From NCBI GenBank assembly GCA_964505725.1, contig CAZDJK010000052.1:66396-130395 (forward strand): a DNA stretch of 64,000 nt. The letters run 5' to 3'. Origin of the DNA: CAVRJC01 sp964505725. GTDB lineage: Bacteria; Actinomycetota; Acidimicrobiia; IMCC26256; DASPTH01. The stretch's first letter is position 1; each line of letters opens with the position of its first letter. Positions 17,213 through 26,943 of this stretch are shown here, piece after piece. A program made the translations under genes and the position numbers. The notes under the pieces are model-generated. The model was not told where the DNA came from, made no database searches, and saw only the letters and a list, made by a program, of their open reading frames with translations.

Positions 17213-20200
17213 CCGGCTCCGTCGGTTGGTCCTCGCCCCCGGCGCGTGACCGCAGCGCACCGCACACGAGGTCGGCGAGCACCAGCGCCAGCGTCAGCCA
17301 CGCGAGCTCCGGCTCCTGTGCGGCCCGGGCGATCACCAGCACGACGGGGGCGCCGAGCGCGAGCAGCACCCGCGCACGCGTCACCCGTGTCGCCACCAAC
17401 GTGCCGATGCCGGCGACGAGCCCGATCCAGCCGCGCGACACCAGCGCGACCCCCAGCCCCACGCTCGCCGACGCCACGATCGTGCCTGCCCACGACGGTG
17501 CGGGTCCGGGGTAGGTGAACGGCGAGACCAGAGCCGGCGCGTCGGCGATCGCATCCTCCGACTGGCGGCGCCCGCGCCGGCGCCGCCGTCGGGTGATCAC
17601 GACGATCGCGACGCACGCGACGACGGCCGCCGCCGAGATCGCGAAGCCGACCCACACCTCGCGCTGGGGCGTGAACCTGAGCGAAACCGTCATCGTGCCC
17701 GCGCCGGTGGGCCGGACGAGCCAGCCGTTGGCGTAGCCGTTCACGTTGGTCTGGCGGCCGAGGGTGCCCGACGACGCCGCCGCCTTCCAGCCGCGGTCGA
17801 AGCTCTGGCCCATCACCAGCCAGAACGGCGTCCCGTCGGTGTGCACCTTCACGTCAATCTTCGTCGCGGAGTTGTGGGTGACGGTCGTCTCGGCGCCGCT
17901 CTGGTCGAGCGGCGTGCCCAACGGGGCGATCTCGGCCGGCGTGCCCGCCGCGTCCGACGAGAGGACGACGCGGTCGATGTCGATGCCGGTGGTCAGGCCC
18001 GCGGCGGTGGTCAGGCGGTTGCTCCCGGCGGGGAGCGGGAGCGACGGGTCGCACCGGAGGAGTTCCAGGCCGCTCCTCGCGTCGGCCGCCGCGCCCGCGA
18101 TCCGCACGGGGACCGCGGCGCCGTTCACGCGGAGGAGGTCGTCGCGGCAGCCGGTGTCGATCTCCGCGGCCGGCGGCGCCGGGCGCGCCACGCCGGGGAA
18201 GTCGGCCTCGGCGATCGAAGGCGGGAGGGCGACGTTGGTCACGTTCGGGTCGGTGCTCGTGGTCACGTCGCGTACGCCGTCGACGACGAGGCGCAGCGTG
18301 CTCGCGGTCACCGGCGCGAACGGGATCGACACCGCGTACTGCTTGTCCTTCACCGCGCTCGTCGGGAAGTCGGGGACGTCGAGGGTGCGCACGGGCTGCC
18401 CGTCTGCCTCCAGCGTGAAGCTCGACGGCACGTACTGGCGACCGTCGACGCCGAGCACGAGGTCCACGTGGTCGACGGTGGTGGGCGCCGGGAGCTGCAC
18501 CTGCACCCACGAGCCGGTCGGGCTCATGAACGGCGCGCTCCACTGCGTCGTCGGATCGCCGTCGAACGCGCTCGAAGCACGATCCTCGGCGTTGCCCGTG
18601 AGGTGACCGGACGCCGTGTAGGTCGTTCCCGGCGCCGTCGTCCCGAGCAGCGAATCGAGCACGTCGTCGGGCGCGTTCGGGTTCACACGGGCGGTTCCGC
18701 CCAAGCCGAACGCGCGCGCGTCGGGCAGCACGAACCGCCGGACGAGCGACAGCTCCTCGTCCTGGCGGTCGCGAGCGGTCGGGTCGTAGCGCAGACGGCT
18801 CAACACCACGTCGAGCCGGTGGCCGGCCGCGTCGGCGCCGACGTCGCGCGCGACGTCCACCGGCAACCGGACCGTCTCGCTCAGTCGCGCGTCGCCGACC
18901 TCGACCTCTGCGAATCCGACCGGGTTGTCGGTGACACCCGGCGGCGGAGTCGTGCTGGTGGCGAGGATCTCGATCCCGAGCTGCTTCACCGCGCGCTCGG
19001 GGAACCGCACCACCTGGCCTCCGGGGGTGAGCGAGTCGGCGCCGAGGTCCACCGTCGTCGAGGTCCCGTCGTCGAAGTGCAGCGCGACCTTCGTGACCAC
19101 GCGGTTGCGCACCCCGGTCTGCGGCTGCACCAGGGTGACGTGGTCGGTGTCGACCGGGTGCTTCGTACGCAGCACGAGCTGCGCGCCGACGGCGTCGATC
19201 GGCCGCACGCGCCACGCGGTGCGCAGGTCGCCGTCGAACGCGTGCAGCGGACGGTCCTGCGCCAGCGTGGCGGTGGCGTCCGCCGTTCCTCCGTGCTGCT
19301 CGACGACGGTGCGGTCGGCGTCGGTCGAGCCCGGGAACACGTCGAGCGCCACGGCGCCGGTGGCGGGGTCGGAGTCGGCCTGGCCGGCACGCAGTGTGGG
19401 GCCGGTGGTGTCCTTGATCGACTCGAAGAAGTCCTCGGACCGCCGCCGGTTCGAGTCGGTGAGCACGAGGTCCGCACCGTTGCGCAACGCCTGCCGGAGC
19501 TGGGACGGCTTGAGGGAGGCGAGCTCGAGCACGAGCTGGTTGCCGTCGAGCAGCCCCGCGGCGGCGGCGTCGACGATGCCCTCGCCGTCACCCGAGAGGA
19601 CCACCGGACCCGCCTGCGGCGCCGCGTGCACGATGGGCACCGCGCCCTGCACGTCGAACAGCGAGACCGGCGGAGGGTTCGGCACGTTCGGGGCGATGGT
19701 CGCGGCGGTCTCGTCGCGGGTGGGCACGATCGGATCGGGCACGTTCGGGACCGGCTCGCCGAACCCCTCCGGTGAAGCGAGACCGGGTGGTCGGGGGTCG
19801 GTCAGCAGGTTCCAGAGCAGCTGGGGGCGGGGCAGGTCGAAACGCTCGAACTGCAGGTCCGAGCGGAGCACGACCGTCCCGACGTTCATGATGCGGGCGA
19901 CCGCCGCGAGCGACGACGGTTCGAACGTGCCCTCCTGGATGCGCTGGTCGAGCGCGTCGAGGAGGTTCACCGACTGCGGTGTTCCCGACGGCAGCACCTC
20001 ACGCGCTACGTAGGGACGGTCCGTCAGCATGTTCGTGATCGGGTCGACGGTGTTGCCCCAGCGGTACGCGGCGAAGTTCGAGCCCGGGATCTCGAGGATG
20101 CGGGTGGAGTTGCCCTCGGCCGAGAGCGCGTCGGCGGCGTCGTGCCAGTACTGTGGGAGCGTCTCGGGCTCCTCCAGCCGGCTCGAGAGGTAGCCGAGCC

Positions 20201-21488
20201 GCCAGACCGGCACGAGCGCGGCGAACGCGAGCGCGCCCACGCCCACCGCGGCGACCACCTCGAGCCGGCGGCTCGCGAGCGCGCTCACCCCCGCGGCGAG
20301 CAGTCCCGCGATCCCGAGCACGATCAGCGGTGCGATCCGGGGCGTGTTACGGAGCGCGAGCCCGAGCGACGAGTGGTTCGCGAAGTCTCTCCACACGCGG
20401 CCGTACGGGCTGGGGTCGTCATAGGGCCACGCCCCGACGCCGACGACGACCCCGACGAGCACCAGCACGAGGAAGTAGGCGCGGTGCCGCCAGCGCACGA
20501 CCGCAGCCGCCGCGAGCCCGACCACCGGGATGGCGAAGCTGGCGACGACGACGGGCGTCCGGTTCACGTAGTAGGCGGCCTGGTCGATCGAGTTGCCCAA
20601 CCGGTCGACGCCGTAGAAGAACCAGTTGCCGATGCCGCGCAGCAGGTCGAGCGGCGTCGACGCGGTGGAGACCACCCGCACTGTCTCCGTGAGCTGGAGC
20701 ACGGGCAGGCCGTACGCGCCCTGGAGCCGGAGCCCGACCGCCCACCACACCGACACGCCGAGCGCGAGCAGCGCGATCCGCCCCGACGCGAGCAGCGCCG
20801 CCCGCGCCGCGGCGCGCCCTCGGAACAGCTCCATGACCACCCACACCACGGGTCCGATCCCCGCGAGTACCAGGGCCGAGGCGTTGACCGTTCCCACGAG
20901 CAGCACGACCAGCGCGAACCACGCGGGATCGCGCCAGCCGCCGCGCCGGACCGCGCGCATCGTGAGCCCGACGAGCCACGGGAGCCCGGCCCACGGCAGC
21001 AGCAGCACCGAGATGCGCGCGGTGAACGCGAGCTGGTAGGGCGTGAGCATGTAGACGAGCGCACCCGCGAGCGCGCCGGCGCGCCGTACGCCGAGCATCG
21101 TGAACAGCCAGCGCGCGCCCAGGACCGCGGCGAGCGAGATGCTGCCGAGCCAGAGGCGCTGCGCGATCCAGGTCGGGACGCCCACCTGCGCGAGGAGCCA
21201 GTAGAAGGGCCCGATCGGGAACAGGTAGCCGACCTGCTGGTGGGGGACCGACCCCATCCCGAGGTGCGGATCCCAGAGGGAGAGCGCCCGCGAGAGCAGG
21301 CGGCCCGGATCGACAGAGAGGAACGACTTGTTGTCGGCGCTGATCTCGCCGGGGGAGGAGAGGAGGAAGGGGACGTAGGCGAGCAGGACGAGCGCAGTGT
21401 CCTCGACCACACGCGCCAGCCCGATCCGGTCGGTGGTCGGACGAGCGGGCGCACCTCGACGTGCGGCATCCGCCGCGACCCCCGTCAT
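17199..21488 (-). CDS. aftD: Alpha-(1->3)-arabinofuranosyltransferase AftD-like (DUF3367)
   Basis: 1429-residue giant membrane glycosyltransferase. Seen: about eleven membrane spans in the first 480 residues with the acidic loop EISADNKSFLSVDPGRLL (residues 48-65) and LWDPHLGMGSVPHQQVGYLF, both characteristic of DUF3367; then a long outside region with two discoidin-like carbohydrate-binding modules (LHAFDGDLRTAWRV and SSAFDGDPTTQWSAP); then C-terminal spans. In mycobacteria AftD adds branching arabinofuranose to arabinogalactan and lipoarabinomannan from decaprenyl-phospho-arabinose. The ATG at 21488 is chosen because the open frame further upstream would run across the divergent gene. Substrate in this organism is inferred. 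Confidence 0.88.
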   Translation of the reverse strand: MTGVAADAARRGAPARPTTDRIGLARVVEDTALVLLAYVPFLLSSPGEISADNKSFLSVDPGRLLSRALSLWDPHLGMGSVPHQQVGYLFPIGPFYWLLAQVGVPTWIAQRLWLGSISLAAVLGARWLFTMLGVRRAGALAGALVYMLTPYQLAFTARISVLLLPWAGLPWLVGLTMRAVRRGGWRDPAWFALVVLLVGTVNASALVLAGIGPVVWVVMELFRGRAAARAALLASGRIALLALGVSVWWAVGLRLQGAYGLPVLQLTETVRVVSTASTPLDLLRGIGNWFFYGVDRLGNSIDQAAYYVNRTPVVVASFAIPVVGLAAAAVVRWRHRAYFLVLVLVGVVVGVGAWPYDDPSPYGRVWRDFANHSSLGLALRNTPRIAPLIVLGIAGLLAAGVSALASRRLEVVAAVGVGALAFAALVPVWRLGYLSSRLEEPETLPQYWHDAADALSAEGNSTRILEIPGSNFAAYRWGNTVDPITNMLTDRPYVAREVLPSGTPQSVNLLDALDQRIQEGTFEPSSLAAVARIMNVGTVVLRSDLQFERFDLPRPQLLWNLLTDPRPPGLASPEGFGEPVPNVPDPIVPTRDETAATIAPNVPNPPPVSLFDVQGAVPIVHAAPQAGPVVLSGDGEGIVDAAAAGLLDGNQLVLELASLKPSQLRQALRNGADLVLTDSNRRRSEDFFESIKDTTGPTLRAGQADSDPATGAVALDVFPGSTDADRTVVEQHGGTADATATLAQDRPLHAFDGDLRTAWRVRPIDAVGAQLVLRTKHPVDTDHVTLVQPQTGVRNRVVTKVALHFDDGTSTTVDLGADSLTPGGQVVRFPERAVKQLGIEILATSTTPPPGVTDNPVGFAEVEVGDARLSETVRLPVDVARDVGADAAGHRLDVVLSRLRYDPTARDRQDEELSLVRRFVLPDARAFGLGGTARVNPNAPDDVLDSLLGTTAPGTTYTASGHLTGNAEDRASSAFDGDPTTQWSAPFMSPTGSWVQVQLPAPTTVDHVDLVLGVDGRQYVPSSFTLEADGQPVRTLDVPDFPTSAVKDKQYAVSIPFAPVTASTLRLVVDGVRDVTTSTDPNVTNVALPPSIAEADFPGVARPAPPAAEIDTGCRDDLLRVNGAAVPVRIAGAAADARSGLELLRCDPSLPLPAGSNRLTTAAGLTTGIDIDRVVLSSDAAGTPAEIAPLGTPLDQSGAETTVTHNSATKIDVKVHTDGTPFWLVMGQSFDRGWKAAASSGTLGRQTNVNGYANGWLVRPTGAGTMTVSLRFTPQREVWVGFAISAAAVVACVAIVVITRRRRRRGRRQSEDAIADAPALVSPFTYPGPAPSWAGTIVASASVGLGVALVSRGWIGLVAGIGTLVATRVTRARVLLALGAPVVLVIARAAQEPELAWLTLALVLADLVCGALRSRAGGEDQPTEPATTP

Positions 21489-21576
21489 GTGGCCCGTGAT
21501 CGTAGGCCGCGGGCCTTCCGATCCCGTGTCGGTCCGGAGCCGCGCGCGGGTGCGCGCCGAGTAGCGTGGCGACGCC

Positions 21577-23586
21577 TTGGAGACCGTGAGCCCGGCGCCT
21601 GCCACCGCCGCGCGGCAGGCGGGCCCCGAGTCGAAGCTGCCGGGGCGCGTCCGCCGCGCGCTTCGCGCGTCGTGGCCGCTCATCGCGCTCGCGGTCGCCG
21701 GCGCGTTGATCGCAGTGCTCGTGCGCCACCTCGTGTTCCCGGCGTACTCCTGGAACCGCGACGAGCCCGTGTACCTGTGGCAGATGAGAATGCTCCGCGA
21801 GGGCAAGGTGCTGGTCACCGACGGCGGCGCGCCCTCGTTCTTCTACCCGTGGCTGGCGGGCCACACCGGCAGCTCGTTCTTCTCGCAGTACACGCCCGGG
21901 TGGCCGCTGGTGCTGCTGGCATTCGACGTGGTCTTCGGTTCGCCCGGGAACGCACTCGTGTTCGGGACCGTGCTCGCGATCGTCGCCACGTACGCGTTCA
22001 CGCGCGCGTTGACCGGCGATCACGTGCTCGCGCTGGTCGCCTCCGCGGTGATGACCGTGTCGCCGTTCCTCGTGATCCAGAGCGGCACGTACCTCGGTTA
22101 CCTCTTCACCTACGGTCTCGGCCTCCTGTTCGGGGCCGGGCTGATCGCGGGCGCGCGGCGGGCCGGGCACTGGCTCCTGATCGGTGCCGGTCTCTGCCTC
22201 GGCTGGATCTTCATGACGCGCCCGTACGACGCGTTGCTCTGGGCGGCCGCCTTCGGCGGCTACCTCCTGTTCTCGTGCTGGCACGAGCGGGAGCGCCTGT
22301 GGCGCGCGGTCGGGTGGAGCGTCGTCGGCTTCGTGCCGTTGTTCGTCGCCACGCTCGTGTTCAACTACCGCGTAACGGGCAGCTTCACGCAGTTTCCCAT
22401 CACGGCCGCCGACCCGCTCGACACCTTCGGCCTCGGGGTGCGCCGGATCATGCCCCAGTGGCCGCCGTTCGTCTACACGTTGCGACAGGCGGTGAAGGGG
22501 CTGGGGCGGAACTCCGTCTACTTGCCGATCTTCCTGTTCGGCAGCTACCTCGGCGTCGTGGTGGCGGCGGTCGGGCTGTGGCTGCGCCGCCGCGATCGCA
22601 CCACGGTCGCTCTGCTCGCGCTCGCCGTGGTGTTCCCGCTCGGGTACTTCGTGTTCTGGGGCCTCTACCTGTCGTCGACGACGGTGACGTTGAGCGGGCC
22701 GATCTACTTCATGCCGCTGTTCGCGACGCTCTCCATCCTCATCGCGACCGTCCTCGTCGCGGCCTGGCGTCGACGACGCGCCCTCGGGGTTGGGCTTGTC
22801 GTCGTGCTGGTCGTCGCCACCGTCCCGTTCCTCGTGAATCGACTCGACGTGAACCATCGGCTCAGTGCCCTGCAGCAACCGTGGCAGCACGTGACCGACG
22901 GCATCGACCGGCCGGTGCTGGTGTTCGTGTCCCGGTCGGGGCGGTACCTGATGCACCTGAACCCGTTCTCGGCCAACAGCCCCGACATCGACGGCCCCGT
23001 CGTGTACGCGACCGATCACGGCCCCGCGAACCTCGACCTCATCGCCGCGCGGCGTGGGCGGTCTCCGTATCTGGAGAACTGGACGCTCGGTCCCGACGAC
23101 CTCGATCCGGTGAGCCCGAACGCGGCCCGGCCGCGCGTGACCTTGGTACCGCTCCACGTCGTGAGGGGAACGACGATGACGTTCCGGGTGGAGATCACCG
23201 TGCCTCGAGCGTCGCGGGTCGTCGTCGCCTACGCGACGGTCGGGACGCACACGGAGGCGCGCACGCTCGCCACCGACGCGCCCGCAGGCGCCACGTACTC
23301 GATCACATTCGTGGTGACCGACGACAGTCCCGCGCCACCGGGTTCATTACCGTTCGCCGCGCCGCGCCTCGGGGTGGTGGAGGTGGGCGCCGGCGCCGGC
23401 GCCGACCCGGGTGCCGCGCTCGCGCCGGGCCACCTCGCGCAGCGGTTCTGGTACCGGCGCCAGGGTTCGGCGATCGAGATGGCCACGCCGGGGCAGACAC
23501 TCGTCGCCCAGGCGGTCGGCGCGCCCACGGTGCGCACCGCGCCACCGGCGCGGACGTTGTCGGTGACGGCCGCGGTCGCCGGGTGA
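21577..23586 (+). CDS. Membrane glycosyltransferase-like protein (GT-C type), paralogue of the gene at 1-1689
   Basis: 669-residue polytopic protein. Seen: first span at residues about 33-50, acidic loop SWNRDEPVYLWQM (Asp62-Glu63 are the candidate catalytic acids), about ten further spans, MTRPYDALLWAAAF, and a C-terminal outside domain of about 200 residues (YATDHGPANLDLIAARRG onward) of beta character. Start TTG at 21577, with a GTG three codons later as alternative. Divergent from aftD with 88 bases between. Likely acts on the same envelope glycan or a polyprenyl-linked sugar; exact reaction unknown. Confidence 0.8.
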   Translation: METVSPAPATAARQAGPESKLPGRVRRALRASWPLIALAVAGALIAVLVRHLVFPAYSWNRDEPVYLWQMRMLREGKVLVTDGGAPSFFYPWLAGHTGSSFFSQYTPGWPLVLLAFDVVFGSPGNALVFGTVLAIVATYAFTRALTGDHVLALVASAVMTVSPFLVIQSGTYLGYLFTYGLGLLFGAGLIAGARRAGHWLLIGAGLCLGWIFMTRPYDALLWAAAFGGYLLFSCWHERERLWRAVGWSVVGFVPLFVATLVFNYRVTGSFTQFPITAADPLDTFGLGVRRIMPQWPPFVYTLRQAVKGLGRNSVYLPIFLFGSYLGVVVAAVGLWLRRRDRTTVALLALAVVFPLGYFVFWGLYLSSTTVTLSGPIYFMPLFATLSILIATVLVAAWRRRRALGVGLVVVLVVATVPFLVNRLDVNHRLSALQQPWQHVTDGIDRPVLVFVSRSGRYLMHLNPFSANSPDIDGPVVYATDHGPANLDLIAARRGRSPYLENWTLGPDDLDPVSPNAARPRVTLVPLHVVRGTTMTFRVEITVPRASRVVVAYATVGTHTEARTLATDAPAGATYSITFVVTDDSPAPPGSLPFAAPRLGVVEVGAGAGADPGAALAPGHLAQRFWYRRQGSAIEMATPGQTLVAQAVGAPTVRTAPPARTLSVTAAVAG

Positions 23587-23617
23587 GCGGCGGAGCCGCC
23601 CGTTCCCCGGCGCGAGC

Positions 23618-23658
23618 TTGCGTCACTTGGGCGGAAATAAGCAGGTCAAGTGACGCAA
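23618..23658. terminator. Perfect 12-base palindrome between convergent genes
   Basis: TTGCGTCACTTG (23618-23629) and CAAGTGACGCAA (23647-23658) are exact reverse complements around a 17-base, A-rich loop. It lies 31 bases after the membrane protein stop and 29 bases beyond the end of the convergent aldolase gene, so a bidirectional terminator is the simplest reading; no T-run follows. A protein-binding or REP-like element is the alternative. Confidence 0.55.
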
Positions 23659-23687
23659 CCTTGGTGCGTGGGGACGGCGGACGGCCG

Positions 23688-24332
23688 TCAGCCGGGGCGC
23701 CCGCGTCCCATGCGGTAGTAGCTCGCGAACGTCACGTTGGTATCGTCGGGCAGCGCGGCGGGGGTGCCGAGCGCCCGCGCGCCCCACACGATCTCCGCCG
23801 TGCGCTCCACCAGCTCGGCGACGTGCAGCGCCTGTGCGACGTCGCGCCCGATGGTGAAGAGCCCGTGGTTGGCCATGAGCACCGCGCTCCGCTCGTCGAG
23901 ATGACGTGCGACCTCGACCGCGAGCTCCTCGGTGCCGGTCGTGCGGTACTCCGCCACCGGGACGTCGCCGCCGACGTAGACGACGAACTCCTCGACGAGC
24001 GCGGGGATCGGCTGTCGCGCCACTGCGAACATGGTCGAGAACTTGGCGTGGCAGTGGATGGTCGCGCCGATGTCGTCGAAGCTCCTGAGCGCGGTGAGGT
24101 GCAACGCGAGCTCCGACGTCGGGGGGCGTGAACCGCCGACGATGGTGCCGTCGAGCGCGCACTCGACGAGATCCTCGGCACCCATGGTGACGTAGTCGGT
24201 CGACGACGGCGTCACGACGACGTTGCCGTTCGCGAGCCGCGCGGCCAGGTTCCCCGACGTCCCGAGCACGAGCCCCGACGCCAGCAGCGCGCGCGCCGCG
24301 CCGACCACCTGCTCACTCACGTCCGTGGTCAT
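23688..24332 (-). CDS. Class II aldolase/adducin family protein
   Basis: 214-residue zinc aldolase of the L-fuculose-phosphate type. Seen: LGTSGNLAARLANGNVVVTP, then PTSE (Glu74), IHCHAKFS (His93, His95) and MANHGLFTIG (His156). These match the catalytic Glu and three zinc-binding histidines of FucA in spacing, so an active enzyme is expected. ATG at 24332 with purine-rich GGGAG upstream; the frame is open further up but inside the dehydrogenase gene. The start overlaps that gene's stop by 4 bases, so the pair likely processes one substrate, a sugar-derived hydroxy acid or aldol (inference). Confidence 0.9.
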   Translation of the reverse strand: MTTDVSEQVVGAARALLASGLVLGTSGNLAARLANGNVVVTPSSTDYVTMGAEDLVECALDGTIVGGSRPPTSELALHLTALRSFDDIGATIHCHAKFSTMFAVARQPIPALVEEFVVYVGGDVPVAEYRTTGTEELAVEVARHLDERSAVLMANHGLFTIGRDVAQALHVAELVERTAEIVWGARALGTPAALPDDTNVTFASYYRMGRGRPG

Positions 24333-25318
24333 GTCGCTCTCTTCTCCCTCAGGACCTCGGGGTTCACGAGGTTCGACGGCGTGCCTCCGGCGAGGAGGGT
24401 GACCAGGCCCTCGGCGACGAGGCGCGCATGGTTCGCCTCGGTGTCGTAGGTGGCACCCCCGATGTGCGGCGTGAGCACCACGTTGGGCAGCGAGCACAGG
24501 GGGTCGGACGGATCGAGCGTCTCACCCGCGAAGTGGTCGAGCCCGGCCGCCGCCAGCGGGCCGTCGCGCAGCGCGTCGACCAGCTCGTCGACGTCGTGGA
24601 GGGCGGCGCGCGCGGCGTTGAGGTAGACCGACCCGTCGCGCATGCGCGCGAACTGATCATGGCTCATCATCCCGGCCGTCTCCGGCGTGACGGTGGAGTG
24701 CATGGACACGACGTCCGCCTCGTCGAGCAGCTCCGGCAACGTGTGGGTCGCCTCGGCGACAAACGGATCGTGCGCGATGACGCGCATACCGAGACCCTCG
24801 AGGCGCCACTTGGTGGCACGCCCGACCGCGCCGAGCCCGACGATCCCGGCGGTCCGCCCGGCGAGCTCCCAGGCGCGGAAGCGTTGATAGGGGATGGTGC
24901 CGTCGCGGTACGTCTCGCCGGCGCGGACGTCGGCGTCGGCGCGCACGATGCCCCGGGTGGCCGCGAGGAGCAGTCCGACGGTCAGCTCGGCGACACCGTC
25001 GGCGTTCCGGCCGGGGGCGTTGAGCACCGGGATGCCACGAGCGGTCGCGCCCGCGACGTCGACCTGGTCGGGTGTGCCCCGGCACACGCCGATCGCGAGC
25101 AGGGGGAGGTCGAGCACCGCGCCGGACACGAAGTCGGCCTCGACCACGAGGATGTCGGCTCCCTCCTCGGTGACCCGCGCCGCCAGCCCGTCGCCGTCGT
25201 AGATGCGCAGTGGGCGGTGGTCGACCCACGGGTCGACCACCACGTCGGCCACCTCGCGGAGCCGGTCCAGCCCCGCACCTCGGAACGGCGCGGTCACGAG
25301 CGCCTTCGGCTTCGGCAC
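24329..25318 (-). CDS. D-2-hydroxyacid dehydrogenase family protein
   Basis: 329-residue NAD-dependent dehydrogenase. Seen: AELTVGLLLAATRGI, NAD motif GIVGLGAVGRATKWRLEGLG, NAARAALHDVDEL with the catalytic Arg, AGLDHFAGETLD with the acidic partner, and LTPHIGGATYDTE with the catalytic His. Converts 2-keto acids and D-2-hydroxy acids. ATG at 25318 faces the Fur-family gene across 73 bases. Operon with the class II aldolase; no sugar transporter or kinase is adjacent, so the pathway stays open. Confidence 0.9.
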   Translation of the reverse strand: MPKPKALVTAPFRGAGLDRLREVADVVVDPWVDHRPLRIYDGDGLAARVTEEGADILVVEADFVSGAVLDLPLLAIGVCRGTPDQVDVAGATARGIPVLNAPGRNADGVAELTVGLLLAATRGIVRADADVRAGETYRDGTIPYQRFRAWELAGRTAGIVGLGAVGRATKWRLEGLGMRVIAHDPFVAEATHTLPELLDEADVVSMHSTVTPETAGMMSHDQFARMRDGSVYLNAARAALHDVDELVDALRDGPLAAAGLDHFAGETLDPSDPLCSLPNVVLTPHIGGATYDTEANHARLVAEGLVTLLAGGTPSNLVNPEVLREKRAT

Positions 25319-25370
25319 GGGGGGATTCTCGCGGATCGCGGGGCCGCCAGCTCCCGAACCCGGGTGTCAG

Positions 25371-25387
25371 TTGACACAAAGTGTTGA
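25371..25387. promoter_or_regulatory. Candidate Fur/PerR-type operator
   Basis: TTGACAC-AAA-GTGTTGA (25371-25387) is a near-palindrome (ACAC/GTGT core, 5 of 7 pairs) ending a few bases before the Fur-family start codon. Position and AT content fit autoregulation. TTGACA could also act as a -35 box, but no matching -10 lies before the start. Confidence 0.4.
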
Positions 25388-25391
25388 TAAG

Positions 25392-25871
25392 ATGTCGAGC
25401 ATGAAGAACGCCGAGGAGCTCACCGAGCGGTTCCGGGACCTCGGCCTGCGCGTCACCCCGCAGCGGCAGGCCATTTTCCGCCTGCTCCACGGGGTCGCGA
25501 CCCACCCCACCGTGGAGTCGCTGTACGAGGCGGCCCGGGTCGAGATGCCCACCATCTCGCGCAAGACCGTCTACCAGACCGTGCACGACCTCGAGTCGCT
25601 CGGCGAGGTGTCGCTGCTCGACGTGGGCACCGGCAGCATCCGGGTCGACCCCAACGTCGAGCGTGACCACCACCACCTCGTGTGCAACCGCTGCGGCACC
25701 GTGCGCGACGTCCTGGTCGACGTCGCCGATCTGCGCGTGCCCGCTCGGTACCGGCGTGAGTTCGTGATCGATCACGTGGAGGTCGTGTTCCGCGGGCTGT
25801 GCGACGGCTGCGCCGCCACCCGGGATGCCGTCGATGCTCCTGTCACCCCTGTCCCGACCGAAACCGCCTGA
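25392..25871 (+). CDS. Fur-family regulator, PerR-like
   Basis: 159-residue metal-dependent repressor (156 if the ATG at 25401 is used). Seen: LGLRVTPQRQAIFRLLHG and TISRKTVYQTVHDLESLG (winged HTH), then DHHHLVCNRCGTVRDV and GLCDGCAAT. The two CxxC pairs are the structural zinc site; the His cluster and Asp residues can hold the sensing metal. Next to rubrerythrin, a peroxide-sensing (PerR-like) role is more likely than iron control, but that is inferred from context. Divergent from the dehydrogenase gene. Confidence 0.9.
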   Translation: MSSMKNAEELTERFRDLGLRVTPQRQAIFRLLHGVATHPTVESLYEAARVEMPTISRKTVYQTVHDLESLGEVSLLDVGTGSIRVDPNVERDHHHLVCNRCGTVRDVLVDVADLRVPARYRREFVIDHVEVVFRGLCDGCAATRDAVDAPVTPVPTETA

Positions 25872-25892
25872 CCCACAAGGAGACCAACCACA

Positions 25893-26312
<420 letters not shown>

Positions 26313-26356
26313 CCCTCGATGGCACGCCGTAGGCCACGGTCGGTCGACGCATCGCG

Positions 26357-26938
26357 ATGAGGAAGCTCACGCTCGACGACATCGTCGACCACCGGGCCTA
26401 CGAGCGCGAACGCGCCGCGTTCCGCGCCCACATCATCGACATGAAGCGTCACCGCCGGGTCGCGCTCGGCGATATCGTCACCATCGTGTTCGAGAACACC
26501 GACACGATGCGCTTCCAGGTGCAGGAGATGGCGCGCGCCGAGCGGATGCTCAGCGACGAGGCGATCGGGCACGAGGTCGCCACCTACAACGAGCTCATCC
26601 CCGAGGTCGGCGAGCTCTCGGGCACGCTGTTCGTCGAGCTCGTCGACGACGCGAGACTCCGCGAGTGGCTGCCCAAGCTCGTGGGCATCGAATACGCGGT
26701 GCGCGTCGAGCTGCCGGACGGCTCGCACGTCGACTCGGCCCCGCAGGACGAGGAACGGCTGACCCGCGCCGACGTCACGAGCACCGTGCACTACCTGAAG
26801 TTCCGGTTCACGCCCGACCAGCAGTCGGCGTTCGCGGCGGGACCGGTCCGGCTGGTCGTCGACCATCCCGAGTACCACGCCGTCGCCGAGCTCGCCGACG
26901 ACGAGCGCGCCGAGCTCGCACGGGACTTCGCGGACTAG
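26357..26938 (+). CDS. DUF3501 family protein
   Basis: 193-residue cytoplasmic protein of DUF3501. Seen: KLTLDDIVDHRAYERERAAF, RHRRVALGDIVTIVFEN, RFQVQEMARAERML and TVHYLKFRFTPDQ, all hallmark stretches. The family has no assigned reaction but is repeatedly found beside rubrerythrin and Fe-S oxidoreductases in peroxide-defence clusters, as here, where it starts 44 bases after rubrerythrin. The companion ferredoxin-type protein of many such clusters is not next to it. Confidence 0.88.
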   Translation: MRKLTLDDIVDHRAYERERAAFRAHIIDMKRHRRVALGDIVTIVFENTDTMRFQVQEMARAERMLSDEAIGHEVATYNELIPEVGELSGTLFVELVDDARLREWLPKLVGIEYAVRVELPDGSHVDSAPQDEERLTRADVTSTVHYLKFRFTPDQQSAFAAGPVRLVVDHPEYHAVAELADDERAELARDFAD

Positions 26939-26943
26939 CCGAC

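Noticed and set aside
20419..23250. Long minus-strand open frame
   Set aside because: Part overlaps aftD in another frame and part is antisense to the 21577 gene; low-complexity basic and acidic composition and no motif.
20142..24131. Very long plus-strand open frame (about 1300 codons)
   Set aside because: Its sequence is Arg/Gly/Pro/Asp-rich without motifs and runs antisense to aftD and out of frame with the gene at 21577; this is the usual high-GC artefact.
25371..25394. Standard sigma-70 promoter with TTGACA as -35
   Set aside because: The -10 position would fall inside the coding region at the proper spacing; an operator dyad is the better reading.
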